This document shows positions 1 to 8,119 of a stretch of DNA of 52,568 nt, piece by piece. Every line of letters begins with the position of its first letter. The stretch's first letter is position 1. Both the position numbers and the translations under genes were made by a program. Below the pieces are notes generated by a model, which worked only from the letters and a program-made list of their open reading frames with translations, did not search any database and was not told where the DNA came from. The DNA lies in assembly GCA_947643225.1 (NCBI GenBank), contig CANRVH010000005.1, forward strand, positions 1 through 52,568, given 5' to 3'. Origin of the DNA: an uncultured Clostridia bacterium (lineage in GTDB: Bacteria; Bacillota_I; Bacilli_A; RF39; UBA660).

Positions 1-70
1 CTGTACGGAATTCGAATCCGTGAATGCTGCCTTGAGAGGGCAGTGTGTTAAGCCACTTCACCAACAGACC
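1..70 (-). tRNA. tRNA-Glu (anticodon CTC), 3' end cut by window edge
   Basis: Read on the minus strand, the acceptor 5' strand GGTCTGT begins at position 70. The anticodon arm is CTGCC / CTCTCAA / GGCAG, giving anticodon CTC (codon GAG), and the T arm contains GATTCGAAT. The 3' acceptor strand runs off the window after ACAG, so the last three acceptor bases, the discriminator and CCA are missing. The GGTCTGTTGG start is typical of bacterial tRNA-Glu. Confidence 0.9.
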
Positions 71-98
71 AAATAAGAAATATCTTTTTCAAGACAAT

Positions 99-104
99 AT
101 TATA
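99..104 (-). promoter_or_regulatory. -10 box probably serving tRNA-Glu
   Basis: A perfect TATAAT on the minus strand lies 28 bases before the tRNA 5' end, the expected place for a short pre-tRNA leader. I see no good -35 at 16-18 bases, so this rests on the -10 alone. Confidence 0.35.
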
Positions 105-183
105 CTAACATAGATATTAATATTTTACAATACTTAAAAAAAATTAAATATAAAACTTAATTAACTATAAAAAACTCTCAATT

Positions 184-500
184 TTACAATTTACTATTTG
201 TTACATTTTTTAATGCCTTTGCTCCTCTTTCAGCATAACGTATCAACCAAATTTAATCGAAACATAAATATCTTTATTATTATAGCCCTCTTCTCTATAG
301 AAGACATCTATTACCTTCATTTGTTATAGAGATAGAACTTTATATTTACCATCATCAAATAGATAACAATCCAACTAATAATTAGAATACTATTCTAATA
401 ATTTGCCTTATTCTCTTTTATATTAATATAATTTTTTCATATCTAACTCATATTAATAAATTCCTATTTCCTGATTATTTGCTTTTGCAAAAAATTTCAT
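184..500 (-). pseudogene. Decayed small gene (about 105 codons) with six in-frame stops and one frameshift
   Basis: Downstream of the sortase gene, a GGGGAG ribosome binding site lies 7 bases before ATG (500). One frame then reads as protein-like sequence (MKFFAKANNQEIGIY, then YELDMKKLY, LDCYLFDDGKYKVLSL, QMKVIDVFYREEG) interrupted by TAA, TAA, TAA, TAG, TAG and TAA, and reaches TGA. A one-base shift continues with IRYAERGAKALKNVTNSKL and a final TAA at 184-186. Every one of the six stops is one C-to-T change away from a Gln codon. The start lies only 28 bases after the sortase stop, so this was probably the third gene of the sortase operon. Its function is not recognised. The alternative is chance coding likeness in AT-rich DNA, but the well-placed ribosome binding site and the long consistent frame argue against that. 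This is the only content I see between tRNA-Glu and the sortase. Confidence 0.5.
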
Positions 501-528
501 TTACTTACTCCCCTAATTATTTTATATC

Positions 529-1353
529 TTATCTTTTTTGCGATTCAATTAACTTAGCATGTAATACAACTTTTTCCTCTTCATTAAAACATGTAGAAAG
601 GGTCAATACTTTATCTTCTAAATTTACTGTAGTCTGAAAATCATAAACACTACGACTACTAATCTTATCCAAAAAAGTAACAAAATTACCATCAGTCGAA
701 AAATCAGTTTGAATATAATCATTTGTAGTATGAATCCTATAAATACTAAATACTTGCCACAAACTATTTTCATACGGAGTAGATAGTTTAATAATATGAT
801 TATTAGAATCTTGATACCAATTGCTATTAAGTACCTTTTTTAAAGTTCCAAACATGGAACCATTTTTTCTTCCATGAGCATATATAATTGTATTTCTTTG
901 AAAAGAATCTCTTTGATTTCGATAATCCATAAAAACCCAACCAGCTTCATTTTTAGAACGACTAAAACTATGATTTAAATAATACTGATTATCACTATGC
1001 TGAACAACAGGGTAATTAATATTAGTTCCTCTAACAAAAATCCAGGCAACCACTTCTTTATTCATTTCCTTTAATTTGGAGAAATTGACTTCCATATAAT
1101 TCGTTTTAATAAAATCAAAATATGGATTAAAAGAAGATTGCTCATCCTGTTGTTCTTTCTCACCATCAAAAATCTCCTTTTCAATAATAGGTGTTTCTTC
1201 TTGTATTTCCTTGATCTCACTAGTAATTTTACTATTATCAAAACACCATATGACTATACAAACAAAATGATAAAAAATTAAAATAGTAGAGAAAAGAATG
1301 ACAAGAATAAAACAAAATTTTTTCTTTTTTAAATGTAATTTTCTTTTTTTCAT
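529..1353 (-). CDS. Class B-like sortase (cysteine transpeptidase)
   Basis: This is a membrane-anchored transpeptidase that cuts sorting signals and attaches surface proteins to the wall. One N-terminal membrane segment (about residues 14-38) is followed by the sortase fold. Family landmarks are INYPVVQHSDNQYYLN, IIYAHGRKNGSMFG with the catalytic His near residue 160, and LTLSTC with the catalytic Cys near residue 255. The catalytic Arg expected six or so residues after the Cys is a Lys in EEEKVVLHAKLI (codon AAA), which is unusual. Length (274 aa) is normal for class B. The ATG at 1353 has AGGAG six bases upstream; the GTG at 1356 would be only three bases away, so ATG is preferred. It lies directly behind its probable substrate gene, separated by a terminator-like hairpin. 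Confidence 0.9.
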   Translation of the reverse strand: MKKRKLHLKKKKFCFILVILFSTILIFYHFVCIVIWCFDNSKITSEIKEIQEETPIIEKEIFDGEKEQQDEQSSFNPYFDFIKTNYMEVNFSKLKEMNKEVVAWIFVRGTNINYPVVQHSDNQYYLNHSFSRSKNEAGWVFMDYRNQRDSFQRNTIIYAHGRKNGSMFGTLKKVLNSNWYQDSNNHIIKLSTPYENSLWQVFSIYRIHTTNDYIQTDFSTDGNFVTFLDKISSRSVYDFQTTVNLEDKVLTLSTCFNEEEKVVLHAKLIESQKR

Positions 1354-1364
1354 CACTTGCTCCT

Positions 1365-1392
1365 AAAAAGTTCTATGTTTTCACATAGAACT
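1365..1392 (-). terminator. Intrinsic terminator/attenuator between cargo and sortase genes
   Basis: On the minus strand a 9-10 bp perfect stem (AGTTCTATG / CATAGAACT, 4-6 base loop) is followed at once by TTTTT and then the sortase ribosome binding site AGGAG. It sits right after the cargo stop codon. Partial termination here would give high cargo and low sortase expression from one promoter. Confidence 0.75.
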
Positions 1393-1393
1393 C

Positions 1394-2401
1394 TTAATTA
1401 AATTTTTTGTATAATAAAGTACTTCCAAATAATGTTAAACTTCCCAAAATTAACATAATAATGTTTTTTTGGATTCCATCTAATGTATTAGGATTCTTTT
1501 CATTTACAACATCATTACTATTAACAGAATTATTCATTCCATAAACAGCATACTCAGATAAATGACTAGTTGTAAAAGTTACATATCCGTTTTCATAGGT
1601 AGAATCTAACGTTTCAATAATTGATCCATTGTCTACATAAGCTACTTTATAAGTATCATATTTTTCAGATACAGGTAATTTAATTTGAAATGAACCATTA
1701 TTTAATGGAACAATTGTCCCTCCATTATACATTGAAATATCATAAGCAACGATATAATTAAATTGATCCAGTGGAATATTTTTAAGATCTACAGCTGATA
1801 CTTTTAATGTATAACCACTGTTTAATGGACTATCACTTGTAAATGTTACATCATTATCAGTAAAAATTTTATTATTGTTAATATTTTGATTTCCATTCAT
1901 CATTTCATCAATAACATCATAATTAGTATTAGATTGAATCGTTTTTTCAATTTCATTTCTCATTGTATCATTATGATAAATAGCTCCAGAAAATGTTTTA
2001 CTTCCAACAACAACATATGGAGTAGCATAAGTAGTACTAGCTTGATTAAAGAAAGTTGCTACTTTATTTAATAAATTAAAATTTGATTGATTACTTGATA
2101 ATTCATAACTAACTATTTTAAATTTATCTCCATATTGAGGAAGTAATACATCCTTTATATAAGTTAGAAAATTTTTACAATTTACACATCCATCTTTTCT
2201 AAACAAATAAATGGGTACCTTATCTCCTGTCTCACTATAATTGCTAAGATCATAATTTGTTATTCCTTCTGCATCAAAAGCTTCTTGCAATGTTTCACTA
2301 GTTGTACCTGTTAAATCTAATCCTGCTGCAAATGTACTTGTAGGAATAAGAATAACAGAAACAAAAAGTATCAAAAACATAAAAATTATATTTTTCTTCA
2401 T
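1394..2401 (-). CDS. Secreted, probably sortase-anchored thioredoxin-fold protein
   Basis: The 335-residue precursor has a Sec signal peptide (KKN, hydrophobic core, cleavage near TFAA, residues 23-26). A thioredoxin-like domain follows (about 60-160) with a redox motif CVNC at 72-75 and the cis-Pro region ATPYVVVG. A beta-rich domain (about 180-290) ends in FTTSHLSEYAVYG, a motif common in surface-protein Ig-like domains. The C terminus has NPNTLD (303-308), a hydrophobic helix (313-331) and a KK tail, the layout of a sorting signal of the NPxT type used by class B sortases. The sortase gene follows directly. The likely role is thiol-disulfide exchange or cysteine protection at the cell wall. 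What is seen: signal, CxxC and tail. The anchoring by the neighbouring sortase is inferred. AGGAG precedes the ATG. Confidence 0.8.
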   Translation of the reverse strand: MKKNIIFMFLILFVSVILIPTSTFAAGLDLTGTTSETLQEAFDAEGITNYDLSNYSETGDKVPIYLFRKDGCVNCKNFLTYIKDVLLPQYGDKFKIVSYELSSNQSNFNLLNKVATFFNQASTTYATPYVVVGSKTFSGAIYHNDTMRNEIEKTIQSNTNYDVIDEMMNGNQNINNNKIFTDNDVTFTSDSPLNSGYTLKVSAVDLKNIPLDQFNYIVAYDISMYNGGTIVPLNNGSFQIKLPVSEKYDTYKVAYVDNGSIIETLDSTYENGYVTFTTSHLSEYAVYGMNNSVNSNDVVNEKNPNTLDGIQKNIIMLILGSLTLFGSTLLYKKFN

Positions 2402-2428
2402 TTTCTCATTTCTCCTTTTCTTATTTAT

Positions 2429-2457
2429 AATTTATATGATTTTAGTTAAAATGTCAA
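2429..2457 (-). promoter_or_regulatory. Sigma-A-type promoter of the cargo-sortase operon
   Basis: TTGACA (2452-2457) and TAAATT (2429-2434) on the minus strand are separated by 17 bases, with a short leader ahead of the cargo gene. The -35 box is perfect. Confidence 0.65.
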
Positions 2458-2491
2458 TAGATCAGGTTCAATTTTACATAATAAATATCTG

Positions 2492-3154
2492 TCATTTATT
2501 TCCATTTTTATTATATGAATAAACCTTATAAAAACGATTTCTAGTATCTCTAGCTTTCTTTCTATATACAAAATTACAAAAACCTCTCATATTACAACAA
2601 CTCTCAATCTTCTTAATAGTCTGATCTAAGAAAAAAGAATTCTGATAAAGATCTGGAAAAAATGCCAAAAAGTAATTAGTAGATGCTAAAAATAAGACAT
2701 CACAATCTAAATCCATTAATGTTTCATATACTAAATTCGTATAAACTATCATATCATATGCTATACATTCTAATAATTGTTGATTCTCTTGAAAGTTTAT
2801 TTTTCGACACTCCTCTTGATATGTTAAATAATTATTTACAAGAAGATTAATTTGAGTATCATCTTTTGTTGTAATATCATTTAATAAAACTATAATTTCG
2901 TTCATTAAACAAGTTAAATCACAATCTAAATAATTAAATCTATTAAAAAAAATAAACTCTTTTATTTTTAATGGTATCGCAGAATCCATTAAAACAAAGG
3001 CACTTTCACTTTTTAACAAATTTCTTATGGCCAAAAGAAAGAGTCTAATTTGGTTCTCACCCTGATTAGTAGACTTAATCTTATCTATAGAATCAGTAAT
3101 AAGTTGATGTTTAACTATTAAGGTAGTAACGAACTCTTCCATATTATATTCCAT
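2492..3154 (-). CDS. Conserved-looking hypothetical protein, third gene of the ABC-2 operon
   Basis: I do not recognise the family. The product (220 aa from the second ATG) is predicted all-helical and cytosolic, without a signal peptide or membrane segment. It has a Cys-rich stretch near the C terminus (SCCNMRGFCNFVYRKKARDTRNRF) that could bind metal or DNA. It starts 30 bases after the natB-like permease gene and in the same direction, so it is probably cotranscribed with the transporter. A regulator role (TetR C-terminal-like helices) is possible, but I see no helix-turn-helix. GGAGG lies nine bases before the ATG at 3154 and only three before the ATG at 3160, so I chose the former. Confidence 0.6.
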   Translation of the reverse strand: MEYNMEEFVTTLIVKHQLITDSIDKIKSTNQGENQIRLFLLAIRNLLKSESAFVLMDSAIPLKIKEFIFFNRFNYLDCDLTCLMNEIIVLLNDITTKDDTQINLLVNNYLTYQEECRKINFQENQQLLECIAYDMIVYTNLVYETLMDLDCDVLFLASTNYFLAFFPDLYQNSFFLDQTIKKIESCCNMRGFCNFVYRKKARDTRNRFYKVYSYNKNGNK

Positions 3155-3184
3155 GAACATTCACCTCCAAGAGCACAACTACTA

Positions 3185-4333
3185 TTATTTATTAAACAAC
3201 ACATTCTCAGATTTATATTGTTTGATGATAATAGATAACACAACAATAATAACTAGAATTGTTGAAAATAACATACAAATTACATGAATAAAATTCACAT
3301 CATGAGAAGTAATATCTGTAAATAATAAGGTAAAATTTAAAAACGGCACAAAAGATAATAACGTTGTAGTTTTTAAATCAATCATAAAAGCAACAAAACT
3401 AGGAAAGAAAGAAAGAAAAGTTAAAGGAGTTAAAGCACTTTGAGCTTCCTTAAAAGTTTTAGAATTACTAGCAATAGCAATACATAAACCACTAATTAAT
3501 AAAGAATAAGCAATAATAACTAAAAATGCAAAAATCATACTTTCAGATGATAACATCAAATTAACATCTTCATAAATTTTAAACATATGATTAGCAGCTA
3601 ATAAAGAAACAATCGTTAGAGTCAAACTAATCACACCAGTAATAATAGAAGATAAAGATACACCCAAAAACTTACCAACAATAATGTCTCTACTCTTAAT
3701 TGGAAAGGTAAGTAAAGTTTCCAAGGTCCCTCTTTCTTTCTCTCCTGCTGTCGCATCAGTAGCTGGATATGTAGAAGAAACAGTAATTGCCATAATAATA
3801 AACAAAAAAGCATAATTAGTAATATAATCAGCAAAAAAATTCTCTGACTCAACAATATCTTTTTCAACAGTAATAATATTAACAATTTCTTTAGGAGAAA
3901 CATGATAATTAGTTAAAGAAATATTTTGCAAATATTCTTTATAAGATGAAAAATAAGAATCCGCTAATGCTGTTGCATAAGTTGTATTATCACTTTCACT
4001 TCCATGAATAATATATCGATTATTTTCCTTTGTGACATATAAATCAATTTTCTCTTTTAAATACTTTCTTTTAAGCTCTTTCTCACTACCAAAAACAGTA
4101 TCAATACCCACCTCATGAGCAATATCTTTCTCAACATCACTCATTTCATAAGCAAAACCTATTTTATTATAATCTTCTATTGGCTTATTCATTTGAGAAT
4201 CAAAAAAAGCAGACATTCCAATTACTAATAGAGGAATCATAATAGGAAGAATTAACATCATAGATAAAGATTTCTTATCTCTAAACATTTCTTTAATTTC
4301 TTTTTTTAAAATACTCCAAACATTACTTTTCAC
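3185..4333 (-). CDS. natB: ABC-2 type exporter permease, NatB-like
   Basis: Membrane subunit of an ABC exporter of the NatAB (Na+/drug efflux) class. It has a first membrane segment at about 23-44, a long extracytoplasmic domain (about 50-165), then five or so segments. The hallmark cytosolic motif GEKERGTLETLLTFP is at about 197-211, followed by the helix where these permeases dock on the ATPase. The start is GTG at 4333 with GGAGG eight bases upstream. It overlaps the ATPase gene by 11 bases, so translation is coupled. The substrate cannot be read from sequence; the symbol is given by family resemblance. Confidence 0.85.
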   Translation of the reverse strand: MKSNVWSILKKEIKEMFRDKKSLSMMLILPIMIPLLVIGMSAFFDSQMNKPIEDYNKIGFAYEMSDVEKDIAHEVGIDTVFGSEKELKRKYLKEKIDLYVTKENNRYIIHGSESDNTTYATALADSYFSSYKEYLQNISLTNYHVSPKEIVNIITVEKDIVESENFFADYITNYAFLFIIMAITVSSTYPATDATAGEKERGTLETLLTFPIKSRDIIVGKFLGVSLSSIITGVISLTLTIVSLLAANHMFKIYEDVNLMLSSESMIFAFLVIIAYSLLISGLCIAIASNSKTFKEAQSALTPLTFLSFFPSFVAFMIDLKTTTLLSFVPFLNFTLLFTDITSHDVNFIHVICMLFSTILVIIVVLSIIIKQYKSENVLFNK

Positions 4334-5081
4334 TGATATTACCTCCTATCAACTGAAAAAAAGCATCTCGTAAATTAGTTGTTCCAGTTTCATGTTTAAT
4401 CATATCAGGAGTACCTTCTTTAATTACTACTCCTTTATTAATCATAATCACTCGATCACATATATTTTCCGCTTCTTCCATATAATGAGTTGAATATAGA
4501 ATGCACTTTCCTTTTTTTCTTTCTTCCTTCATAAAATTCAAAATAATTTGACTAGATATAATATCAAGTCCATTAGTAGCTTCATCAAAAATATAATATT
4601 TTGGGTCATGCACCAAACACCTAGCAATATTTACCCTTTGCATTTGTCCAGTGGATAATCTTCCAATTCGATTATACAAAAATTCTTTCATATTTAAGAT
4701 ATTAGTTACTTCTTGAATTCTACTTTCGACTAAACTTTGATCCACATGATAAATTTCACAACACATTTTAAGAAGTTCATAAGTTGACAAAGAATGATAA
4801 ATTTTAGTATTTCCAGAAAGATAAGCAATATTCTTTTTAATTTCAATCTCATTACTTTTAAAATTCATTTCATCAAAAGCAATAATTCCAGAAGTAGGTT
4901 CTAATATTCCTGCAATCATTCTAAGTAAAGTAGTTTTCCCCGCTCCATTAGGACCCAAAATCCCAATAATCTCTCCTTCCTTCGCCTGAAAAGAAATATC
5001 ATTATCCGCCAAAAACTCTTCTTTTTTTCTTTTAGAATTATATCTAATAAATTTCTTTTTTAACTGACTAACCTCTAACAT
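4323..5081 (-). CDS. natA: ABC transporter ATP-binding subunit, NatA-like
   Basis: The cytosolic ATPase (252 aa) drives the neighbouring ABC-2 permease. Walker A is GPNGAGKT at 43-50, the signature is LSTGQ at 142-146, Walker B is YIFDEATNGLD at 163-173, and the switch His is in YSTHYMEEAE. All catalytic elements are present. It is first in a three-gene operon with the permease and an unknown helical protein, behind a good promoter. GAGG lies five bases before the ATG. Confidence 0.92.
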   Translation of the reverse strand: MLEVSQLKKKFIRYNSKRKKEEFLADNDISFQAKEGEIIGILGPNGAGKTTLLRMIAGILEPTSGIIAFDEMNFKSNEIEIKKNIAYLSGNTKIYHSLSTYELLKMCCEIYHVDQSLVESRIQEVTNILNMKEFLYNRIGRLSTGQMQRVNIARCLVHDPKYYIFDEATNGLDIISSQIILNFMKEERKKGKCILYSTHYMEEAENICDRVIMINKGVVIKEGTPDMIKHETGTTNLRDAFFQLIGGNISEK

Positions 5082-5115
5082 AATTACCTCACTCTATAAA
5101 ATATTAATTAAACCT

Positions 5116-5145
5116 ATTCTATCATATAATAACTATATAGTTCAA
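5116..5145 (-). promoter_or_regulatory. Promoter of the natAB-like operon
   Basis: TTGAAC (5140-5145) and TAGAAT (5116-5121) on the minus strand are separated by 18 bases and lie 35 bases upstream of natA. Confidence 0.5.
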
Positions 5146-5149
5146 TTAA

Positions 5150-5179
5150 AAATAATTCTAACACCTGTTAAAATTATTT
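5150..5179 (-). terminator. Terminator after the ABC exporter operon
   Basis: On the minus strand a 13-bp stem (one G-T pair) closes an AGGT loop and runs into TTTAATT. It sits 10 bases after the exporter stop codon and just before the natA promoter, insulating the two operons. The stem is AT-rich, and symmetric enough to act in both directions. Confidence 0.55.
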
Positions 5180-5188
5180 TTTTAATCC

Positions 5189-6922
5189 TTATTCTTCTAT
5201 TGTACTTATACTAGCAAAGCTTCTATTTTGAAGATCTCGATAAATATTAGATCTTTTATACACCTGCTCATTAAGTCCTTTACAAGAAACATGACCATTA
5301 TTCATAACAATTACCCTATCTGCAATTTTCATCATTTCAGGCTTATGAGTAATCATAATAATTGTATGATCTGTTTTAAGATCCATTAAAACCTCTGAAA
5401 TCATACTAGTATGTTCTGAATCAATATTACTAGTAACCTCATCAAAAATTAAAATTTCAGCTTTTGAAAGAAGAGCTCTAGCAATTACAAGTAATTGCTT
5501 TTTACCATCAGATAATAATACATTATCTTCTCCAATAACCGTGTGATACCCTTTTGGCAAACTTTCAATAAAATCATGTATTCCTACCCTCTTACAAGCT
5601 TCAACCTGATTTTTAAAATTAGAATCAACTAGTGCTAAATTTTCCTTAATACTCATATCAAAAACAAAAGGTTTTTGATAGACTCCTGAAACATTAGAAG
5701 AATAAACATCTTTTGAATAATTATAAATACTTTCATTATCAATTAATATTTCCCCAGATTTAATTCTTCCTAGCCGATATAGCAAGTTAACAATAGTTGT
5801 TTTTCCACTACCACTATGTCCAACAATAGCATTAATTTCATTAGGATAAATTTTAAATGATACTTTATCTAATATTTTTTTATTTCTAATATGATAACAA
5901 ACATTTTTAAATTCTACACTACCATTAATATAATCATTATCTAAATCACCAAAATCTATTCCCTTTTGAGGAGTATAATCAAGAATCGTTTTTATTCGCT
6001 TTACTCTAACTCCATAATTACTAAGATTAAGTAGATTATCAAGCATTAAATCCATACACGTCATTGTCATTTCAAAATAGCTAATTAATAAAACCAATTT
6101 ATCAAGAGTCATCTTTTGGTTAATAACTAAATAGGCCAAAAAAATATATAAAATAATTTTTCCAATATAAACAATAAAAGGCATCAAACAATAGCGAATA
6201 GTCATATTGCTTCTTCTACCCTTATATTGCTCACTCCACCTTTTTCTAGTTTTATCTAAATTTTTATTAAGCATTGGCATTAAATTAAGTGTCTTTACCT
6301 GTTTTAAATTAGTAAGCATTTGATTTAAAATATCAATGATTTTATCTTCATACTTCCTAGTACCTTCATAATATTTAGAACACTTCCTAGAATTATCATT
6401 CATTAATGTTAAATATAATAAATCTAAGACTAACACCATTGTTGCCACTAAAATATTATAATACATAAATATAACAAAAATAATCAATAATTTAACAATG
6501 CTCATAGAGGCTTTAACAACACAGTCAACTACATCAACCAAATAACGGATATCATCACTACAAGTTTCCACAATTCTACCTTTCGAAAATTTTTCAAAAA
6601 TTGCTTCATTATTGGCAACCTTCTCAAAAAGCATTTTTTGGACTTCCAAATGATAATAATCAGCCACCTTAGTATAAGCAAAATAATTCCAATGTAAAGT
6701 CCCAAAATAAATAGAATAAAACACTAAATACAAGAAAACATAAAACCAAATACCATTAAAATTATTTTCTGTAACCATAGCAACAATTCCAGCAGTTGCA
6801 ACAGGAGGCAATAGACTAGCAACATTATTTAGACCTGAACTAACAAACATCTGAATAATAAGAAACAATCGATTATTAGCAATACTTAAAAGATCTTTAA
6901 ATGTATTAAAATAACTTTTCAT
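5189..6922 (-). CDS. Type I ABC exporter, fused membrane and ATPase domains
   Basis: A half-transporter of 577 aa. The membrane domain covers residues 20-310 (six helices) and the nucleotide-binding domain 335-577. Walker A is GHSGSGKTT at 368-376, Walker B is LIFDEVTSN at 491-499 with the catalytic Glu, and the switch His is in MITHKPEM. The signature, normally LSGGQ, is LSDGKK (470-475), a departure that usually keeps some activity but is worth noting. It is the last gene of a tight operon behind a GNAT enzyme and a CorA-like membrane protein (gaps 9 and 6 bases). No peptidase C39 domain is present. The substrate may be a small molecule or peptide modified by the GNAT; that is inference. 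Confidence 0.85.
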   Translation of the reverse strand: MKSYFNTFKDLLSIANNRLFLIIQMFVSSGLNNVASLLPPVATAGIVAMVTENNFNGIWFYVFLYLVFYSIYFGTLHWNYFAYTKVADYYHLEVQKMLFEKVANNEAIFEKFSKGRIVETCSDDIRYLVDVVDCVVKASMSIVKLLIIFVIFMYYNILVATMVLVLDLLYLTLMNDNSRKCSKYYEGTRKYEDKIIDILNQMLTNLKQVKTLNLMPMLNKNLDKTRKRWSEQYKGRRSNMTIRYCLMPFIVYIGKIILYIFLAYLVINQKMTLDKLVLLISYFEMTMTCMDLMLDNLLNLSNYGVRVKRIKTILDYTPQKGIDFGDLDNDYINGSVEFKNVCYHIRNKKILDKVSFKIYPNEINAIVGHSGSGKTTIVNLLYRLGRIKSGEILIDNESIYNYSKDVYSSNVSGVYQKPFVFDMSIKENLALVDSNFKNQVEACKRVGIHDFIESLPKGYHTVIGEDNVLLSDGKKQLLVIARALLSKAEILIFDEVTSNIDSEHTSMISEVLMDLKTDHTIIMITHKPEMMKIADRVIVMNNGHVSCKGLNEQVYKRSNIYRDLQNRSFASISTIEE

Positions 6923-6928
6923 ACTACC

Positions 6929-8110
6929 CTATTTAAAATCTTTTTCATATTCTACATCACTAACTTCATATTTTCTATTATTTGAAATAAAACTTAATAA
7001 TCTAGTAGAACTCCATCCAATAATAGCTAAAATAAAGAAATAGAAAACTCCAAAAATAGTAAATTCAGGTGCTGTTTCTGTAAGTAAGCCAATAATAGAA
7101 GCCCCTGCACTCATCGAAGTAACAATTGTTAAACTATTAACAGAACTAGATGTAACATCTTGCTTAATCCCATCAAATAACTTTTGAGCTGCTGAAACAT
7201 AATTTTTCGTCATTCCCCATAAATATTTAATATAATCTAAAGTATCACGTAAAGTCTCATAACGATATCCAGATATAGCCAAAAATTCCTCCAACTCAGA
7301 GTCACTTTTAGCAATCTTTTCTCTTGTCGAAATATAAGTACTCATTTGATTAATTCTTCCTTCTATTAAGTTAATCGTTTTAGCATAACCCTCAAGTTTA
7401 GTCGTAAACTTAACAATTTCAGCACCTTTTACATTAATATTTTCTTTAACAACGTCTATTTTTTCCCAAATAATTCGGTGAATATTTAAGTATCGATGTA
7501 GTTGTCCTTTAAACTCACGAATAAAAACCTGTTCTTCTATATATCTTTCTATATTATCAAAAGATTGTTTCTTATTATTGATAAAATAATATTTATCTCC
7601 TCTTATAACATCATATTTATCATTATTAAACTCAAAATACTTCTGTTTTTCTGTTCTAGACAATAAATCAGATATTCCCTCACGAGCAACATTATCACAA
7701 ACAATAAAATAAGGATAAATATTTTCAATATTAGCAAGCTCCTTTGGAACAGGAGCACCTAAACTAAATAAATAATTAAAAGCAGGGGTTAATTTATTCT
7801 CATAATAGTCTTGAACATGATCGATATCAGCAAATAAAGTATCTTCACTTACCTTCTGATTATTAAGAACAATTAATCCATCTTCAAATATTTTAACCTT
7901 AATATCAACAGCAGTAGTAAATTCAATATACTCTTCGCCTGCCACACCATAATCAATCTTACCAATTTCTAACGCCTTACGAAATGCACTCATTTTTTCA
8001 GCATCAAGATTAAGCTCAGTTTTACAATCTCTTAAGAAATCATAAACTTCAGATAATTGTAACATTGTCCTTTGAAACCAACCACCAATATATACATTAC
8101 TAATTTTCAT
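6929..8110 (-). CDS. Unknown two-helix membrane protein with CorA-like layout
   Basis: The 393-aa protein has a large N-terminal cytosolic part, a long helical coiled region (about 200-325) and two C-terminal membrane segments (about 327-342 and 350-367) with a short charged tail. This layout recalls CorA-type channels, yet the GMN selectivity motif between the helices is absent: the loop reads TETAPEF. I cannot assign a function. Alternatives are a membrane-anchored carrier or partner for the ABC exporter encoded six bases downstream. GGGGGG lies about five bases before the ATG. Being sandwiched between a GNAT gene and an exporter gene suggests one shared job. Confidence 0.65.
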   Translation of the reverse strand: MKISNVYIGGWFQRTMLQLSEVYDFLRDCKTELNLDAEKMSAFRKALEIGKIDYGVAGEEYIEFTTAVDIKVKIFEDGLIVLNNQKVSEDTLFADIDHVQDYYENKLTPAFNYLFSLGAPVPKELANIENIYPYFIVCDNVAREGISDLLSRTEKQKYFEFNNDKYDVIRGDKYYFINNKKQSFDNIERYIEEQVFIREFKGQLHRYLNIHRIIWEKIDVVKENINVKGAEIVKFTTKLEGYAKTINLIEGRINQMSTYISTREKIAKSDSELEEFLAISGYRYETLRDTLDYIKYLWGMTKNYVSAAQKLFDGIKQDVTSSSVNSLTIVTSMSAGASIIGLLTETAPEFTIFGVFYFFILAIIGWSSTRLLSFISNNRKYEVSDVEYEKDFK

Positions 8111-8119
8111 AAAGCCCCC

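Noticed and set aside
184-500. Stop-codon reassignment (TAA/TAG = Gln) acting in this genome
   Set aside because: Dozens of intact genes here end in TAA or TAG in the expected places, so the stops in this one gene indicate decay or foreign origin.
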